Program-made: the position numbers and the translations under genes | NCBI GenBank assembly: GCA_947478905.1 | Contig: CANJXG010000010.1 | Span: forward strand, 1-42,858 | Reading direction: 5' to 3' | Source of the DNA: Coxiellaceae bacterium | GTDB taxonomy: Bacteria; Pseudomonadota; Gammaproteobacteria; Berkiellales; Berkiellaceae | DNA: 42,858 nucleotides | Part shown: positions 16,850-27,462 of the stretch, piece by piece | How positions within the stretch are numbered: position 1 is the first letter of the stretch | How the letters are laid out: each line of letters starts with the position of its first letter | The notes under the pieces: generated by a model | The model's input: only the letters and a program-made list of their open reading frames with translations | Told to the model about the DNA's origin: nothing | Database searches by the model: none

Positions 16850-17496
16850 TTGATTTTAGGGAATTAGAAAAAGAATATTCGCTTTCTCACTTAGAAGAAA
16901 GCGATCTGGACTCTAGTCCTTTTGAGCAATTTAATGCTTGGTTGCAAGATGCCATTGCCGCAGACATTATAGAACCCAATGCAATGAGTTTAGCAACCGT
17001 GGATAAACAAGGACATGTCTCCGTAAGAATGGTATTGTGCAAAGCAATTGATGAAAATGGTTTGATTTTTTTCACCAATTATAACAGTCCCAAAAGCCAA
17101 GCGCTCTTAGCACATCCTCAAGCTGCCGTTCAATTTTGGTGGCCTGCTTTAGAGCGTCAAGTGCGCATTGAAGGCATCACAGAAAAATTGAATCCTCTAG
17201 ATTCAGATACGTATTTCTCACAACGCAATCCAGAATCTCAATTGGTTTCTTATATTTCTAAGCAAAGCCAAGTCATGCCTGCTAAACAAGATTTTATTAA
17301 TGAATATGAAGCACTAAAAAACGAGCAATTACACGCTCCCCCCTTAACTCGCCCACACTATTGGGGGGGATTTATTTTAAAGCCAACAAACTTTGAATTT
17401 TGGCAAGGTGGGCTACATCGCTTAAGTGATCGATTATGTTATCAAAAATCAAGCGTCAAAGATCAGAGCTGGGATATTGTGAGATTATACCCTTAA
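16846..17496 (+). CDS. pdxH: Pyridoxine/pyridoxamine 5'-phosphate oxidase
   Basis: An FMN enzyme that makes pyridoxal 5'-phosphate, the cofactor used for example by IscS. The N-terminal NAMSLATVDKQGHVSVRMVLCK segment, the FFTNYNSPKSQAL loop, and the C-terminal FWQGGLHRLSDR...RLYP signature are all present. The frame extends back to 16822, but the Met at 16846 overlaps the peptidase stop as ATGA and gives the expected 216-aa length, so this is the start. Confidence 0.95.
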   Translation: MIDFRELEKEYSLSHLEESDLDSSPFEQFNAWLQDAIAADIIEPNAMSLATVDKQGHVSVRMVLCKAIDENGLIFFTNYNSPKSQALLAHPQAAVQFWWPALERQVRIEGITEKLNPLDSDTYFSQRNPESQLVSYISKQSQVMPAKQDFINEYEALKNEQLHAPPLTRPHYWGGFILKPTNFEFWQGGLHRLSDRLCYQKSSVKDQSWDIVRLYP

Positions 17497-17503
17497 AGAA
17501 AAT

Positions 17504-17537
17504 TTGATTTTCACATCATTTACAGTCATAATGTAAA
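17504..17537 (+). promoter_or_regulatory. Promoter with overlapping palindrome before the double-glycine peptide
   Basis: A -35 TTGATT (17504-17509), a 17-base spacer and a -10 CATAAT (17527-17532) precede the peptide gene. The inverted repeat TTTACA-N7-TGTAAA (17519-17524 and 17532-17537) covers the -10, the usual place for a repressor operator. No regulator gene is adjacent. Confidence 0.55.
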
Positions 17538-17570
17538 CTTAATTTAATCCACCTTTTTGGAGCAAATACA

Positions 17571-17801
17571 ATGAAAAAATTATCATCTCAAGAAATCACT
17601 GAAATATCTGGCGGGCAACTCAATGTTCAACATATTCTCTATGCTGCAGAAGCTGGCGCTTGTATTGGTGGTTTAATAGGATCATCTGCTGGGATTGGTG
17701 GCATAGGCATTGGAGTAGCAGGCGGTGCGATTGCTGGAGGGGTGTTAAATATGGTGCATCAAGGCGCAGCATCCTACCAAAACGCTTTGAGCAAAAAATA
17801 A
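17571..17801 (+). CDS. Double-glycine-leader, bacteriocin-like peptide (76 aa)
   Basis: The first 15 residues, MKKLSSQEITEISGG, fit the double-glycine leader of class II bacteriocins and microcins: hydrophilic, alternating Leu/Ile/Glu, ending in GG. After the predicted cleavage a 61-aa core remains. It contains a long Gly/Ala/Ile stretch (GGLIGSSAGIGGIGIGVAGG) with several GxxxG motifs typical of membrane-inserting two-peptide bacteriocins. A strong GGAG ribosome site lies 9 bases upstream. Such peptides are normally cut and exported by a C39-peptidase ABC transporter, but none is present in this window and there is no immunity gene. The core could also be a self-directed or secreted signalling peptide. 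Confidence 0.75.
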   Translation: MKKLSSQEITEISGGQLNVQHILYAAEAGACIGGLIGSSAGIGGIGIGVAGGAIAGGVLNMVHQGAASYQNALSKK

Positions 17802-17820
17802 TTATTGAATGCAAAATAAA

Positions 17821-17897
17821 TGGTGCGCCCGGAGAGAGTCGAACTCCCGACCACCTGGTTCGTAGCCAGGTACTCTATCCAACTGAGCTACGGGCGC
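17821..17897 (-). tRNA. tRNA-Arg (anticodon ACG)
   Basis: GCGCCCG acceptor arm pairs with CGGGCGC, followed by A-CCA. The anticodon loop CTACGAA gives ACG, the Arg tRNA whose A34 is normally deaminated to inosine by TadA. It is 77 nt long and lies just downstream of tRNA-Ser on the same strand. Confidence 0.95.
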
Positions 17898-17926
17898 ATG
17901 TAGCGAACAAAGGAAACAAATAATTC

Positions 17927-18018
17927 TGGTGGAGAGAGAGGGATTCGAACCCTCGATGGGGTTTAACGCCCATACTCCCTTAGCAGGGGAGCGCCTTCAG
18001 CCACTCGGCCATCTCTCC
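17927..18018 (-). tRNA. tRNA-Ser (anticodon GCU)
   Basis: GGAGAGA acceptor arm, long class II variable arm and encoded CCA. The anticodon loop CTGCTAA gives GCT. It is 92 nt long. The csrA-tRNA-Ser-tRNA-Arg order is the conserved gammaproteobacterial one. Confidence 0.95.
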
Positions 18019-18037
18019 AGAATATTCATTTATTCAC

Positions 18038-18063
18038 TCATGGGCATATTAACACGCCCATGA
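18038..18063. terminator. Hairpin between csrA and tRNA-Ser
   Basis: Perfect 8-bp inverted repeat TCATGGGC / GCCCATGA with a 10-base loop. No long T run follows on the minus strand, so it may be a weak or Rho-assisted terminator, or a processing site that separates csrA mRNA from the tRNAs. Confidence 0.4.
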
Positions 18064-18103
18064 CGAAAGTGAAATACACAAATCAACAAAAAATAAATAT
18101 TTT

Positions 18104-18355
18104 TTATTTTGACTCGGTATCATTTATATCATTTGTATCATTTGTATCATTCAAATCTGTATCATCATGAGAAACTTCAGAAGGATCTAATTTCTCTTGT
18201 TGAATTCGATTATAAATTTCTTCTCTATGAACTGAAATTTCTTTAGGTGCATCAACACCTACCCGTACTTGGTTACCTTTGACTCCTAAAATAGTGACTC
18301 TAACTTCGTCTCCGATAATTAAAGTTTCACCAATACGTCTTGTTAAAATGAGCAT
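18104..18355 (-). CDS. csrA: Carbon storage regulator CsrA with an extended Asn-Asp-Thr repeat tail
   Basis: CsrA binds GGA-containing loops in mRNA leaders as a dimer and is the output of the Gac/Let regulatory pathway. The first 60 residues are canonical ([37 protein letters not shown]), including the RNA-binding VHREEIY segment with its Arg. E. coli CsrA is 61 aa; here another 22 residues follow, with [12 protein letters not shown] encoded by a 9-bp tandem repeat (18118-18153). The tail is acidic and probably disordered. The gene lies 42 bases downstream of lysC and is likely co-transcribed with it. Confidence 0.96.
   Translation of the reverse strand: MLILTRRIGETLIIGDEVRVTILGVKGNQVRVGVDAPKEISVHREEIYNRIQQEKLDPSEVSHDDTDLNDTNDTNDINDTESK
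18118..18153. repeat. 9-bp tandem repeat (4 copies) in the csrA 3' end
   Basis: Four copies of a 9-base unit with one or two differences: gtatcattt, atatcattt, gtatcattt, gtatcattc. They encode Thr-Asp-Asn triplets read on the minus strand. As 9 is a multiple of 3, slippage would change the tail length without breaking the frame. Confidence 0.85.
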
Positions 18356-18397
18356 GTCACTCTCCCTTTTTATAACTACTAAACTACTAAACTAACT

Positions 18398-19633
18398 TTA
18401 AAACTGCATTTCTACAGGTACTTCATGAAGCTTAAAAGCCTCATGTAAAGCTCTCACACCCAACTCTAAATATTCTTCCTCTATCACCACTGATATTTTA
18501 ATTTCAGAAGTAGAAATCAATTGAATATTAATTCCTTCTCGGCCTAACACTTGGAACATAGTGCTTGCAATACCCGCATGGGAACGCATGCCTACCCCTA
18601 CAAGCGAGATTTTCGCAATATTGAGTTCTCCAAAGACCTCTTTGGCTCCCAAACTCTGACATACTGAAAGTAATTTTTCATATGCTTCTTCATAATCCCG
18701 TCTATGAACGGTAAAGGTAAAGTCAGTTAAGTAATCTAGTGCTTGATTTTGAATAATCATATCAACTTCTATATGCGCAGAGCTGATAGCACTCAATATT
18801 TTACCCGCCATACCAGGAGAATCTGGAACGCCCCGAAGAATTAATTTTGCCTCTGCTTTATTAAAGGCAATGCCAGAAACCATCGGTCTTTCCATTTCTT
18901 GATCCTCATACGTAATCAATGTTCCAGAACCTGCTTCAAAAGTAGATAAAACTCTTAAAGGCACATTATACTTACCAGCAAATTCTATCGATCGCAGTTG
19001 TAATACCTTGGCTCCTAAGCTCGATAACTCTAACATTTCTTCAAAGGTTATTCGCGACATTTTTCGAGCTTTTGGCTCTACTCTTGGATCGGTGGTATAC
19101 ACACCATCTACATCTGTATAAATCTGGCATTCATCTGCTTTTAATGCGATGGCCAAACCCACTGCAGTCGTATCAGAGCCTCCTCGACCTAGAGTAGTAA
19201 TATCACCAGCAAGCGTAATTCCTTGGAATCCTGCAACCACCACTACTTTTTTTTGCGCTAACGCCTGTCTAATTCTAGTATCATCAATATTTAAAATTCG
19301 AGCTTTAGTGTGCGTATCACAACTATGGATAGCCACTTGCGCTCCAGTAAAAGATTGTGCATCGCAACCTAGCGCCTGTAGTGCAATGCTCAATAAAGCA
19401 ATGCTGACTTGTTCTCCCGTTGCTAACAAGACATCCCTTTCTCTGGGACTAGGTCTTGAGCTAAGTTTTCTAGCTAAAGTATCTAGTCGATCAGTCTCTC
19501 CGCTCATCGCTGAGACAACTACTACCAGCTCATGTCCTTGTTGGTGGTATGCATATACTTTTTGTGCAACCTGTTGGATGCACTGTATATTTGCAAGAGA
19601 GCTGCCACCAAATTTTTGTACTATTAAAGCCAT
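18398..19633 (-). CDS. lysC: Aspartate kinase
   Basis: Phosphorylates L-aspartate, the first step to lysine, threonine, methionine and diaminopimelate. The kinase domain starts with IVQKFGGSSLAN, and FGGSS and TLGRGGSDTTA are the catalytic motifs. Two C-terminal ACT domains follow (about residues 265-411; KISVVIEEEYLELGVRALHEAF), which bind the feedback amino acid. Length is 411 aa, as in Pseudomonas-type LysC. It sits between alaS and csrA on the same strand, an arrangement usual for the Legionellales and pseudomonads. Confidence 0.96.
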   Translation of the reverse strand: MALIVQKFGGSSLANIQCIQQVAQKVYAYHQQGHELVVVVSAMSGETDRLDTLARKLSSRPSPRERDVLLATGEQVSIALLSIALQALGCDAQSFTGAQVAIHSCDTHTKARILNIDDTRIRQALAQKKVVVVAGFQGITLAGDITTLGRGGSDTTAVGLAIALKADECQIYTDVDGVYTTDPRVEPKARKMSRITFEEMLELSSLGAKVLQLRSIEFAGKYNVPLRVLSTFEAGSGTLITYEDQEMERPMVSGIAFNKAEAKLILRGVPDSPGMAGKILSAISSAHIEVDMIIQNQALDYLTDFTFTVHRRDYEEAYEKLLSVCQSLGAKEVFGELNIAKISLVGVGMRSHAGIASTMFQVLGREGINIQLISTSEIKISVVIEEEYLELGVRALHEAFKLHEVPVEMQF

Positions 19634-19737
19634 ATTAATAAACGCATATTAGATCCATAACTTAAGTTCCATTGCAGTGCAGAATGATATCATTAATTAA
19701 TTAAAAAATCTATATAATTACTATTTTTATATAATTT

Positions 19738-22362
19738 TTATATTATTTTTTCTTTAATCCAACCTAGTATTGAGCTTAAAGCCTTATCTAAGTTTTCTGG
19801 CTCATTGCCACCTGCTTGTGCTATATCTGCACGACCCCCACCCTTTCCACCGACCTGCTGTGCTATAAAGTTAATTAACTCGCCAGCCTTAATTTTATCA
19901 GTATAATTCTGAGTGACCCCTGCTACTAGAGCGACTTTTTGATTTTCTACCAGTCCTAATACGATAACGGCAGTTCCTAATGTATTCTTGAATGAATCAA
20001 CCAATTCACGTAACATTTTAGGATCGCTCCCATCAGGTAATCGTTTAACCAGTACTTTAAGATTATCCAAAACCGTCACTTGGGAGGCTAAATTTGCAGT
20101 GGTGCTCTCCATTGCAAGTTTCAATTTAATATCTTGATTCTCTTTTTCTATATTTTTCAATTTCAACAGAAGGCTTTCCACCTTAGCTTCAATCGTATTT
20201 CTATCTCCTTTTAAAAGATCGCTTACCCGCTTAACTTTGGTGTCACTCTCTTTTAACCATTGAAATGCACTCAAGCCGGTTAAAGCTTCAATACGCCTAA
20301 CCCCTGAAGCAATACCGGTTTCCCAAAGAATAATCATTAAACCAATCTCTCCAGTATGATGGGCATGCGTTCCTCCACACAGCTCTACTGAAAATCCACT
20401 TCCCATATTTAAGACTCGAACTTTTTGGGTATATTTTTCTCCAAATAAAGCCATGGCGCCGTTATTTACCGCTTCTTCCATATCCATAATATCCGTTTTA
20501 ATTGCACTATTTGCTCTAATTTGCTCATTGACTAGTTTCTCGACCGCCTCTAATTGTGCAGCTGTTAATGCCTCATAATGCGCAAAATCAAATCGTAATT
20601 TTTCAGCGGAGACCAAGGATCCTTTTTGTGTCACATGAGGACCTATAATTTTTCGAAGGGCTGCATGTAATAAATGGGTAGCCGAATGATTCAATCTGGT
20701 CGCTTGACGTGCATGTTCATCGACTTGAGCAATTAATTTATCTCCTAATGTAAAGGTCCCTTGTTTTACAATGCCATAATGCAAATACGCTTGATCTGAT
20801 TTTTTAGTATCACTGACCTCAAATAAAGCGGAGCCTGTAGCTAAGCGTAAAACACCCTGATCCCCAACTTGCCCACCAGATTCAGCATAAAAAGGCGTAT
20901 TATCTAAAATAATAGAAGCGGATTCGCCTTCTTTTAAAGAAGGCTGTTTTTCTCCTTCTTTTATAATAGCTAAAATGACCCCCTCATCAGATAATGCGTG
21001 ATACCCTGAAAATTGGCTCACTCCTAAATCTTCTAATTTTTCATTATAATCTACTGAAAATTGACTGGCTTTTCTTGCTCGCTCACGCTGAAGTGCCATA
21101 GCTCCTTCAAATCCCACTTCATCAATGGTGAGTCCTTTTTCGCGCGCGATATCTCTGGTTAAATCCATCGGAAACCCATAAGTATCGTATAATTTAAATA
21201 CGATTTCACCAGGGATAATACTCGTTTTCAGATCGGTGATTTGTTTGAGATCGTACTCTAAAATGCCTAACCCTTGCTCTAAAGTTTTAATAAATTGTAT
21301 TTCTTCTTTTTCTAGAATTTTTTCAATTTGATCTTGTTTTATTTTTAAATCAGGATACGCCTGTCCCATTTGATCCACTAAGGGTTGTACTAATTTATAA
21401 AAAAAGCTCACCTTTGCGCCTAATTTTTTACCATGACGAATTGCTCTTCGAATAATACGTCGCAGGACATACCCTCGACCTTCATTAGAAGGGAGCACTC
21501 CATCCATAATTAAAAAACTACAAGAACGAATATGATCTGCCAAAACTTGTAATGAAGGATTACTTAAATCAGAACAGTGAATCGTTTTGGCTGCTGATTT
21601 AATTAAATATTGAAATAAATCAATTTGATAATTACTATGCACCCCTTGCATAACAGCCGCTAAACGCTCTAAACCCATACCCGTATCAACAGATTGTTTT
21701 GGTAAAGGCGTTAAGGTACCATCTGAAGCACGATTAAATTGCATAAACACTAAATTCCAAATTTCTATGTACCGATCCCCATCTTGTTCAGGCGAACCAG
21801 GAGGGCCTCCAGGAATACTAGGGCCATGATCATAAAAAATTTCACTGCACGGACCACAAGGTCCGGTTTCACCCATAGACCAAAAATTATCTTCTTCGCC
21901 ACATCGAGAAATTCTAGCAGGATCGATTTTAATATCCTCTAACCAAATTGCCTCAGCTTCATGATCATCTTTATACACACTGATCCATAATTTATCTTTA
22001 GGCAATTGAAGTTCTTTAGTTAAAAATTCCCAGGCAAAAACAATAGCCTCTTTTTTAAAATAATCCCCAAAACTAAAGTTACCTAACATTTCAAAAAATG
22101 TATGATGACGCGCAGTATAGCCTACATTGTCAAGATCATTATGTTTGCCCCCTGCACGTACACAGCGCTGGCTACTTGTCGCCTTACTATAAGATCGTGC
22201 TTCTCCTAAAAAAACATCCTTAAATTGGACCATCCCGGCATTGGTAAATAATAATGTTTCATCATTTGTAGGTACTAAACTACTACTTGAAACAAGGGTA
22301 TGCCCTTTGTTTGCAAAAAACTTTAAAAATAGAGTGCGAATCTCTGCTAAATTCATTTTCAT
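19738..22362 (-). CDS. alaS: Alanyl-tRNA synthetase
   Basis: Charges tRNA-Ala. It has an N-terminal class II catalytic domain ([29 protein letters not shown]), the tRNA-recognition middle ([13 protein letters not shown]), an editing domain with zinc ligands ([13 protein letters not shown] and [13 protein letters not shown]), and a C-terminal C-Ala domain with a Gly-rich [15 protein letters not shown]. Length is 874 aa, typical. The start forms an ATGA overlap with the recX stop. Confidence 0.97.
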   Translation of the reverse strand: MKMNLAEIRTLFLKFFANKGHTLVSSSSLVPTNDETLLFTNAGMVQFKDVFLGEARSYSKATSSQRCVRAGGKHNDLDNVGYTARHHTFFEMLGNFSFGDYFKKEAIVFAWEFLTKELQLPKDKLWISVYKDDHEAEAIWLEDIKIDPARISRCGEEDNFWSMGETGPCGPCSEIFYDHGPSIPGGPPGSPEQDGDRYIEIWNLVFMQFNRASDGTLTPLPKQSVDTGMGLERLAAVMQGVHSNYQIDLFQYLIKSAAKTIHCSDLSNPSLQVLADHIRSCSFLIMDGVLPSNEGRGYVLRRIIRRAIRHGKKLGAKVSFFYKLVQPLVDQMGQAYPDLKIKQDQIEKILEKEEIQFIKTLEQGLGILEYDLKQITDLKTSIIPGEIVFKLYDTYGFPMDLTRDIAREKGLTIDEVGFEGAMALQRERARKASQFSVDYNEKLEDLGVSQFSGYHALSDEGVILAIIKEGEKQPSLKEGESASIILDNTPFYAESGGQVGDQGVLRLATGSALFEVSDTKKSDQAYLHYGIVKQGTFTLGDKLIAQVDEHARQATRLNHSATHLLHAALRKIIGPHVTQKGSLVSAEKLRFDFAHYEALTAAQLEAVEKLVNEQIRANSAIKTDIMDMEEAVNNGAMALFGEKYTQKVRVLNMGSGFSVELCGGTHAHHTGEIGLMIILWETGIASGVRRIEALTGLSAFQWLKESDTKVKRVSDLLKGDRNTIEAKVESLLLKLKNIEKENQDIKLKLAMESTTANLASQVTVLDNLKVLVKRLPDGSDPKMLRELVDSFKNTLGTAVIVLGLVENQKVALVAGVTQNYTDKIKAGELINFIAQQVGGKGGGRADIAQAGGNEPENLDKALSSILGWIKEKII

Positions 22363-22808
22363 AGCTTAATAACCTTATAAATTTGATCATTGGTAAAACC
22401 TCGTTGCTGCAAAAAGCGCAGTTGAGTTGCTTTATTTTTAGATTGTTGAGATGGATTTTCACCATATTTTTTATTATATACATCTTGTGCTATAGCCAAC
22501 CAATCCATAGCCATCCATGATTCGCTCCGTAGAATCATTACTTTAGCAATGTCATGTTTGTATTGTAATTCTGAGATAATTTTTAAAGGTCCCATACCGC
22601 ACCCTGCTCGAGATCGAATCATACACTCTACAAATCGAATCTCACTTAAAGAATTATCTTCTTGTAATGCATCCAAGGCGATAATAATTTCATCACCTTG
22701 GTAGCCTCGTGCTTCTAATTTACGCGTTAACTGAGCACGTGAATGTTCGCATCGTGCCAATAATGCCATGGCTGCATTTTTAACCGATCTTTGAACTTCA
22801 TCACCCAT
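22359..22808 (-). CDS. recX: Regulatory protein RecX
   Basis: RecX inhibits RecA filament extension and its recombinase activity. Length is 149 aa, with the repeated three-helix motifs and the [21 protein letters not shown] and [13 protein letters not shown] signatures at start and end. It follows recA by 21 bases and overlaps alaS by 4. The standard recA-recX-alaS order supports it. Confidence 0.93.
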   Translation of the reverse strand: MGDEVQRSVKNAAMALLARCEHSRAQLTRKLEARGYQGDEIIIALDALQEDNSLSEIRFVECMIRSRAGCGMGPLKIISELQYKHDIAKVMILRSESWMAMDWLAIAQDVYNKKYGENPSQQSKNKATQLRFLQQRGFTNDQIYKVIKL

Positions 22809-22829
22809 TTAACGCCTATATACCCTCAA

Positions 22830-23939
22830 TTAAAGCGCATCCGTTACACTTTGTGCAGGTGTCATTTCATGCGCTTTGGCCTTATTCGATCCTTTGCTTT
22901 TAATCGGATCACTTTGAACTTCTGTTTGTGCGGTGACATGCGCTTTAGGTAATAACTGAGCACGAATATCGGCTTCTATTTGTGCCGCTAATACTGGATT
23001 ATCTTTTAAATATTGACGTACATTTTCTTTACCTTGTCCAATACGAACCCCTTGGCAACTATACCAAGCACCTGATTTTTCAATCAGATTCAGTTTTACG
23101 CCAAAATCAATGACTTCACCCAAACGAGAAATGCCTTCATTATACAGTATTTCAAATTCAGCTTGTTTAAAGGGCGGTGCGACTTTATTTTTAACTACTT
23201 TTACACGCGTCTCACTTCCAATAATGTCTTCGCCATTTTTAATAGCACCCGTGCGACGAATATCTAAACGAACTGAAGCATAAAATTTTAACGCATTTCC
23301 GCCTGTCGTTGTTTCAGGATTTCCAAACATCACGCCGATTTTCATTCTAATTTGGTTAATAAAAATAACCAACGTATTAGAGCGCTTAATATTGCCTGTA
23401 ATTTTTCTTAAGGCTTGCGACATTAAACGGGCTTGTAAGCCCATATGATGATCGCCCATTTCTCCTTCAATTTCCGCTTTAGGCGTAAGCGCCGCTACAG
23501 AGTCAATGACAATTAAATCCACTGCACCACTACGCACTAACATATCTGCAATTTCAAGTGCTTGCTCCCCAGTATCAGGCTGTGAAACTAAAAGCGTTGC
23601 TAAATTAACGCCTAATTTTTCTGCATAGACAGGATCAAGAGCGTGCTCTGCATCAATAAAAGCAGCCGTGCCCCCTTCTCGCTGGCAGCTTGCAATGGTT
23701 TGTAATGTCAAAGTTGTTTTTCCAGAAGATTCCGGGCCATAAATTTCAACAATACGCCCTTTAGGTAAACCACCCGTTCCAATGGCCACATCAAGACCAA
23801 TTGAGCCCGTAGAAATGACTCCTATTACATCATCTGGTTTATCGCCTTGCTTCCATACCGATCCTTTTCCAAATTGCTTATCAATTTGAGCCAAAGCGAC
23901 ATCAAGTGCCTGCTGTCTATTTTCTCTCTCTTTACTCAT
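22830..23939 (-). CDS. recA: Recombinase RecA
   Basis: RecA forms filaments on single-stranded DNA for homologous recombination. Walker A GPESSGKT is at residues 68-75, with Walker [11 protein letters not shown] and the loop L2 region GNALKFYAS. Length is 369 aa. The C-terminal end differs from E. coli, having Lys-rich ([12 protein letters not shown]) instead of the acidic tail. No CTGT-N8-ACAG LexA box is visible in the 151-base spacer upstream, in keeping with the known absence of a LexA-type SOS response in Legionella. Confidence 0.97.
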   Translation of the reverse strand: MSKERENRQQALDVALAQIDKQFGKGSVWKQGDKPDDVIGVISTGSIGLDVAIGTGGLPKGRIVEIYGPESSGKTTLTLQTIASCQREGGTAAFIDAEHALDPVYAEKLGVNLATLLVSQPDTGEQALEIADMLVRSGAVDLIVIDSVAALTPKAEIEGEMGDHHMGLQARLMSQALRKITGNIKRSNTLVIFINQIRMKIGVMFGNPETTTGGNALKFYASVRLDIRRTGAIKNGEDIIGSETRVKVVKNKVAPPFKQAEFEILYNEGISRLGEVIDFGVKLNLIEKSGAWYSCQGVRIGQGKENVRQYLKDNPVLAAQIEADIRAQLLPKAHVTAQTEVQSDPIKSKGSNKAKAHEMTPAQSVTDAL

Positions 23940-24008
23940 TTATTTGCCTCACTTTATGTTGTCGAATTTAATTGAAAATATAAAATATGCATGATTACAC
24001 AAAAAGAC

Positions 24009-24037
24009 TTGAGATGCAGCCTATTTATCTTTATTCT
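24009..24037 (+). promoter_or_regulatory. Candidate mutS promoter
   Basis: A -35 TTGAGA (24009-24014), a 17-base spacer and a -10 TATTCT (24032-24037) lie in the recA/mutS divergent spacer, about 55 bases before the mutS start. It is a moderate match to sigma-70. Confidence 0.4.
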
Positions 24038-24090
24038 TTGTATGTCTTGTTTTACCTAATTCATTTAAATAGCAGCCAGTTAAATATCTT

Positions 24091-26550
24091 ATGAATCCTA
24101 ATACCGAAATAGTAGCCGCACCCACCACACCCATGATGCAACAATATTTAAAAATAAAATCTGAACATCCCGATAAACTATTATTTTATCGCATGGGCGA
24201 TTTTTATGAATTATTTTATGAAGATGCCAAAAAAGCTTCTAACTTATTAGGCATTACGCTCACAGCCCGAGGCCAGTCAGCTGGCACTCCTATTCCAATG
24301 GCAGGGGTGCCTTTCCATGCTGCAGAAGGATATTTAGCAAAATTATTATCTGCTGGTGAATCTATTGCTATTTGTGAACAGATCAATGATTACAATCCTA
24401 CTGAGCCTAGTGCCCCTATCCATAGCAAAGCGCCAATGGAGCGCCAAGTGGTTCGTATTTTAACACCAGGTACAGTCTGCGAAGAAGCTTTTTTACAACC
24501 CGATGAAGAATGTCTCATCGTTGCTTTACATAAAAAACGGGATCAATATGGCTTAGCGGTGTTGGATTTAACCAGCGGTCGATTTACATTACAAGAATTT
24601 TCTAGCATTCAAACCCATGACTTAGAAAGTGAATTAGCGCGCTTGCAGCCCAAAGAAGCGTTAATTCCTGATACTTTTGAAGACATTAGCTCAAGCGCGC
24701 AGCTGCAATCTATCAAAAAAATTCACTATCGACCCAGCTGGGATTTTGAAATACAAAGTGCAACGCAATTACTTTTAGAACATTTCAAAATCTATGATTT
24801 ATCAGTATTTGGATGCGAGCATCTTCCGATTGCACTGGGTGCAGCTGGATGTTTACTGCGTTACGCCCAAGAAACTCAAAAAACAGCCTTACCCCATATT
24901 TATACCCTTAGTGTTGAAGATGACAATGATCATATTCATCTTGATGCGATAAGCCGTCGTGCGTTAGAAATTACGGTTAATGTGCAAGGTGAAAAACAAA
25001 ACACCCTGATGAGCATGTTAGATAGAACCCAGACTGCTATGGGAACGAGAATGCTCAAAAGATGGTTAATGAACCCTATTAAAAATAAAATGACTTTACT
25101 ACATCGTCAAAATACTATTAAAACTTTGATCGATAATGATGAGATGCATCACAATTTAAATGGTTTACAAGATCATCTAAAAGCAGTAGGAGATGTAGAG
25201 CGTATTTTAGCACGCATTGCCTTACAAAGTGCCCGTCCGCGTGATTTAACGCGATTACGAGAAGCACTACAAGCTATACCGGAAATTTTAAAACACATCA
25301 GCGCCCTACCCTATTATACTCGTGCTATTAGCACGCACGACAATAGTAAATTATTATTAGAAAAAGCGATTCTTGAGAATCCTGCAGCGCTGATACGAGA
25401 AGGAGGCGTGATTGCGCCTGGTTTTAATGCCGAACTTGATTCTCTTAGAATATTAACTGAGAATGCACAAGAGTATCTTAATCAACTTGAAATAACAGAA
25501 CAAAAAAAAACCGGATTATCCACTTTAAAAATCGGATATAATCGAGTTCATGGATATTATATTGAAATGAGCAAAAATCAAGCAAGTGCAGCACCTGCCC
25601 ATTATATCCGTCGTCAAACTTTAAAAAATGCTGAACGGTTTATTATTCCCGAACTTAAATCTTTTGAAGATACGATCTTAAGTGCCAAAGCAAAAGCATT
25701 AAGATTAGAAAAGGCACTGTATCAAGATCTCTTAAAAACGCTGTTAGAGGATCTGCATCCTTTGCAACATACCGCCCACTTTCTTGCAGAACTGGATGTG
25801 TTAGCAAATCTTAGTGAACGGGCCCAAACGCTTAATTTACACTGCCCGATTTTATCTGATGCTGCGGGAATACAAATTACCCAAGGCCGGCATCTCATGG
25901 TTGAAAATCGTTTATCAGGATGCTTTATTAGTAATGATTTAACGCTTGATACGAACACTAAAATGCTGATGATTACCGGTCCCAACATGGGTGGAAAATC
26001 CACCTACATGAGACAAAGCGCATTAATTGTGTTGCTAAGCTACGTGGGTAGTTTTGTGCCTGCAACAAAAAGTGTCATTGGCCCCATTGATCGTATTTTT
26101 ACACGTATTGGCGCCTCGGATGATTTAGCCAGGGGCTACTCTACTTTTATGGTTGAAATGACAGAAACGGCAAATATTTTACATAATGCCACTCAAAACA
26201 GCTTTATTATTTTAGATGAATTAGGACGGGGCACTAGCACTTTTGATGGACTTTCTTTAGCGTGGGCTACTGTAATAGAAATGAGTCAATCCATAAAAGC
26301 CTATACTTTATTTTCAACCCATTATTTTGAATTAAGCCGACTAGCTGAATCATTAGATCATGTGCAAAATGTTCATTTACAAGTCAAAGAACATAATGAA
26401 GAGCTTATTTTTTTACATAAAGTAGAAAAAGGGGCTACCAACCAAAGTTATGGAATACAAGTTGCACGTCTTGCTGGGATCCCACCAAAGGTTATCCATG
26501 CTGCAAAACTCAAACTCAAAGAATTAGAAAACGAGTTAACCATCTTATGA
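24091..26550 (+). CDS. mutS: DNA mismatch repair protein MutS, short C-terminus
   Basis: Recognises mismatches and recruits MutL. The N-terminal mismatch-binding domain has the [15 protein letters not shown] motif with its Phe-x-Glu, the core/clamp domains follow, and the ATPase has Walker [10 protein letters not shown] at about residue 630 and [13 protein letters not shown]. Length is 819 aa versus 853 in E. coli. It ends at [17 protein letters not shown], so the last 30-50 residues with the beta-clamp motif and tetramerisation domain are missing. The stop overlaps the next gene start as ATGA. Confidence 0.96.
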   Translation: MNPNTEIVAAPTTPMMQQYLKIKSEHPDKLLFYRMGDFYELFYEDAKKASNLLGITLTARGQSAGTPIPMAGVPFHAAEGYLAKLLSAGESIAICEQINDYNPTEPSAPIHSKAPMERQVVRILTPGTVCEEAFLQPDEECLIVALHKKRDQYGLAVLDLTSGRFTLQEFSSIQTHDLESELARLQPKEALIPDTFEDISSSAQLQSIKKIHYRPSWDFEIQSATQLLLEHFKIYDLSVFGCEHLPIALGAAGCLLRYAQETQKTALPHIYTLSVEDDNDHIHLDAISRRALEITVNVQGEKQNTLMSMLDRTQTAMGTRMLKRWLMNPIKNKMTLLHRQNTIKTLIDNDEMHHNLNGLQDHLKAVGDVERILARIALQSARPRDLTRLREALQAIPEILKHISALPYYTRAISTHDNSKLLLEKAILENPAALIREGGVIAPGFNAELDSLRILTENAQEYLNQLEITEQKKTGLSTLKIGYNRVHGYYIEMSKNQASAAPAHYIRRQTLKNAERFIIPELKSFEDTILSAKAKALRLEKALYQDLLKTLLEDLHPLQHTAHFLAELDVLANLSERAQTLNLHCPILSDAAGIQITQGRHLMVENRLSGCFISNDLTLDTNTKMLMITGPNMGGKSTYMRQSALIVLLSYVGSFVPATKSVIGPIDRIFTRIGASDDLARGYSTFMVEMTETANILHNATQNSFIILDELGRGTSTFDGLSLAWATVIEMSQSIKAYTLFSTHYFELSRLAESLDHVQNVHLQVKEHNEELIFLHKVEKGATNQSYGIQVARLAGIPPKVIHAAKLKLKELENELTIL

Positions 26551-27395
26551 TTGTAGAAGCACTGTATCCCAATATTATAAAAACTCTTGTCATTTTATTA
26601 ATACTGGTATTCATTACGGTGGTAGTGAATATTACGTATCTCCCAAAATTTGATAGCCGACGTCAAAAAAGAAAATTTCGAGTGCGATCTTTTTATGTCT
26701 CATTTATCTTCTTTTTATTAATCATGGCTAAAATGTGGGTAGATGGCTTTGCACAGATCTTTACTTTTCTGGCTTTAATTGCTGCAGCCCTGGTAATTAC
26801 CAATAAAGAAACCATCATGAATTTTGTTGGATGGCTTATTATTATGTGGAGAGGCATCTTTTCTGAAGAAGATTTAATTCAACTACAACATTACAAAGGG
26901 TATGTAAAAAGCATCGGTGTACTCTATTTTGAAATAGCAGAAGTGGATACAAAGTATAATACTATTTTCACAGGTAAAATCATTAAAATTCCTAATGGAT
27001 TATTGACCACTAATCCTCTCATTAATTATTCTCAAACCTCCCATTTACTAGAGCAACATATACAATTAATTATTTCGCTAAAAAGCGATATTGCTAAATC
27101 TGAAACTTTATTTAAAAATATTATTGATACCGCTTTAATTAATTTTTACTCTAATAAAAAAGAATATTCTTTAGAATATATTAAAAAACGCAATAAACAT
27201 TTAATACACAGTATTCATTTAGGCACCACACTCACTCTGAAGCCGCACCAAAATCAACCGGTAGGTATAGAAATCACTGCACGATATTATTGCTTTGCTA
27301 GTGATCATGAAAAAATTGAGCAAATTATTTGGCATGAATTATTTAAAAAATTAAAAACCAATAAAGATCTGATGCTTTCTTATGAAGAAATGTAG
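26547..27395 (+). CDS. MscS-like small-conductance mechanosensitive channel
   Basis: Two to three N-terminal hydrophobic helices (about 8-30, 48-65 and 70-90; [35 protein letters not shown]) precede a soluble beta-domain with [19 protein letters not shown], the typical MscS C-terminal cage strand (IPN-x-x-x-x-x-x-x-I-N-Y). Length is 282 aa. It would open under membrane tension, releasing solutes. The start overlaps mutS by ATGA, an unusual partner, so the pair is probably co-translated. Family assignment rests on motifs only. Confidence 0.82.
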   Translation: MIVEALYPNIIKTLVILLILVFITVVVNITYLPKFDSRRQKRKFRVRSFYVSFIFFLLIMAKMWVDGFAQIFTFLALIAAALVITNKETIMNFVGWLIIMWRGIFSEEDLIQLQHYKGYVKSIGVLYFEIAEVDTKYNTIFTGKIIKIPNGLLTTNPLINYSQTSHLLEQHIQLIISLKSDIAKSETLFKNIIDTALINFYSNKKEYSLEYIKKRNKHLIHSIHLGTTLTLKPHQNQPVGIEITARYYCFASDHEKIEQIIWHELFKKLKTNKDLMLSYEEM

Positions 27396-27462
27396 TATAT
27401 TCTGTCGTCATACCTTATTATTGATATAATAATTACATTTTTTTACAATAGGGAGCCTCAAG

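Noticed and set aside
17660-17923. A plus-strand open frame overlapping the GG peptide and tRNA-Arg
   Set aside because: It reads out of frame through the peptide gene and then antisense to a tRNA.
18118-18153. The 9-bp tandem repeat as a CRISPR-like array
   Set aside because: Repeats are contiguous without spacers and lie in the csrA coding frame. No CRISPR array or cas gene was seen anywhere in the window.
23940-24090. A LexA box in the recA-mutS spacer
   Set aside because: I searched by eye for CTGT-N8-ACAG and related forms and found none.
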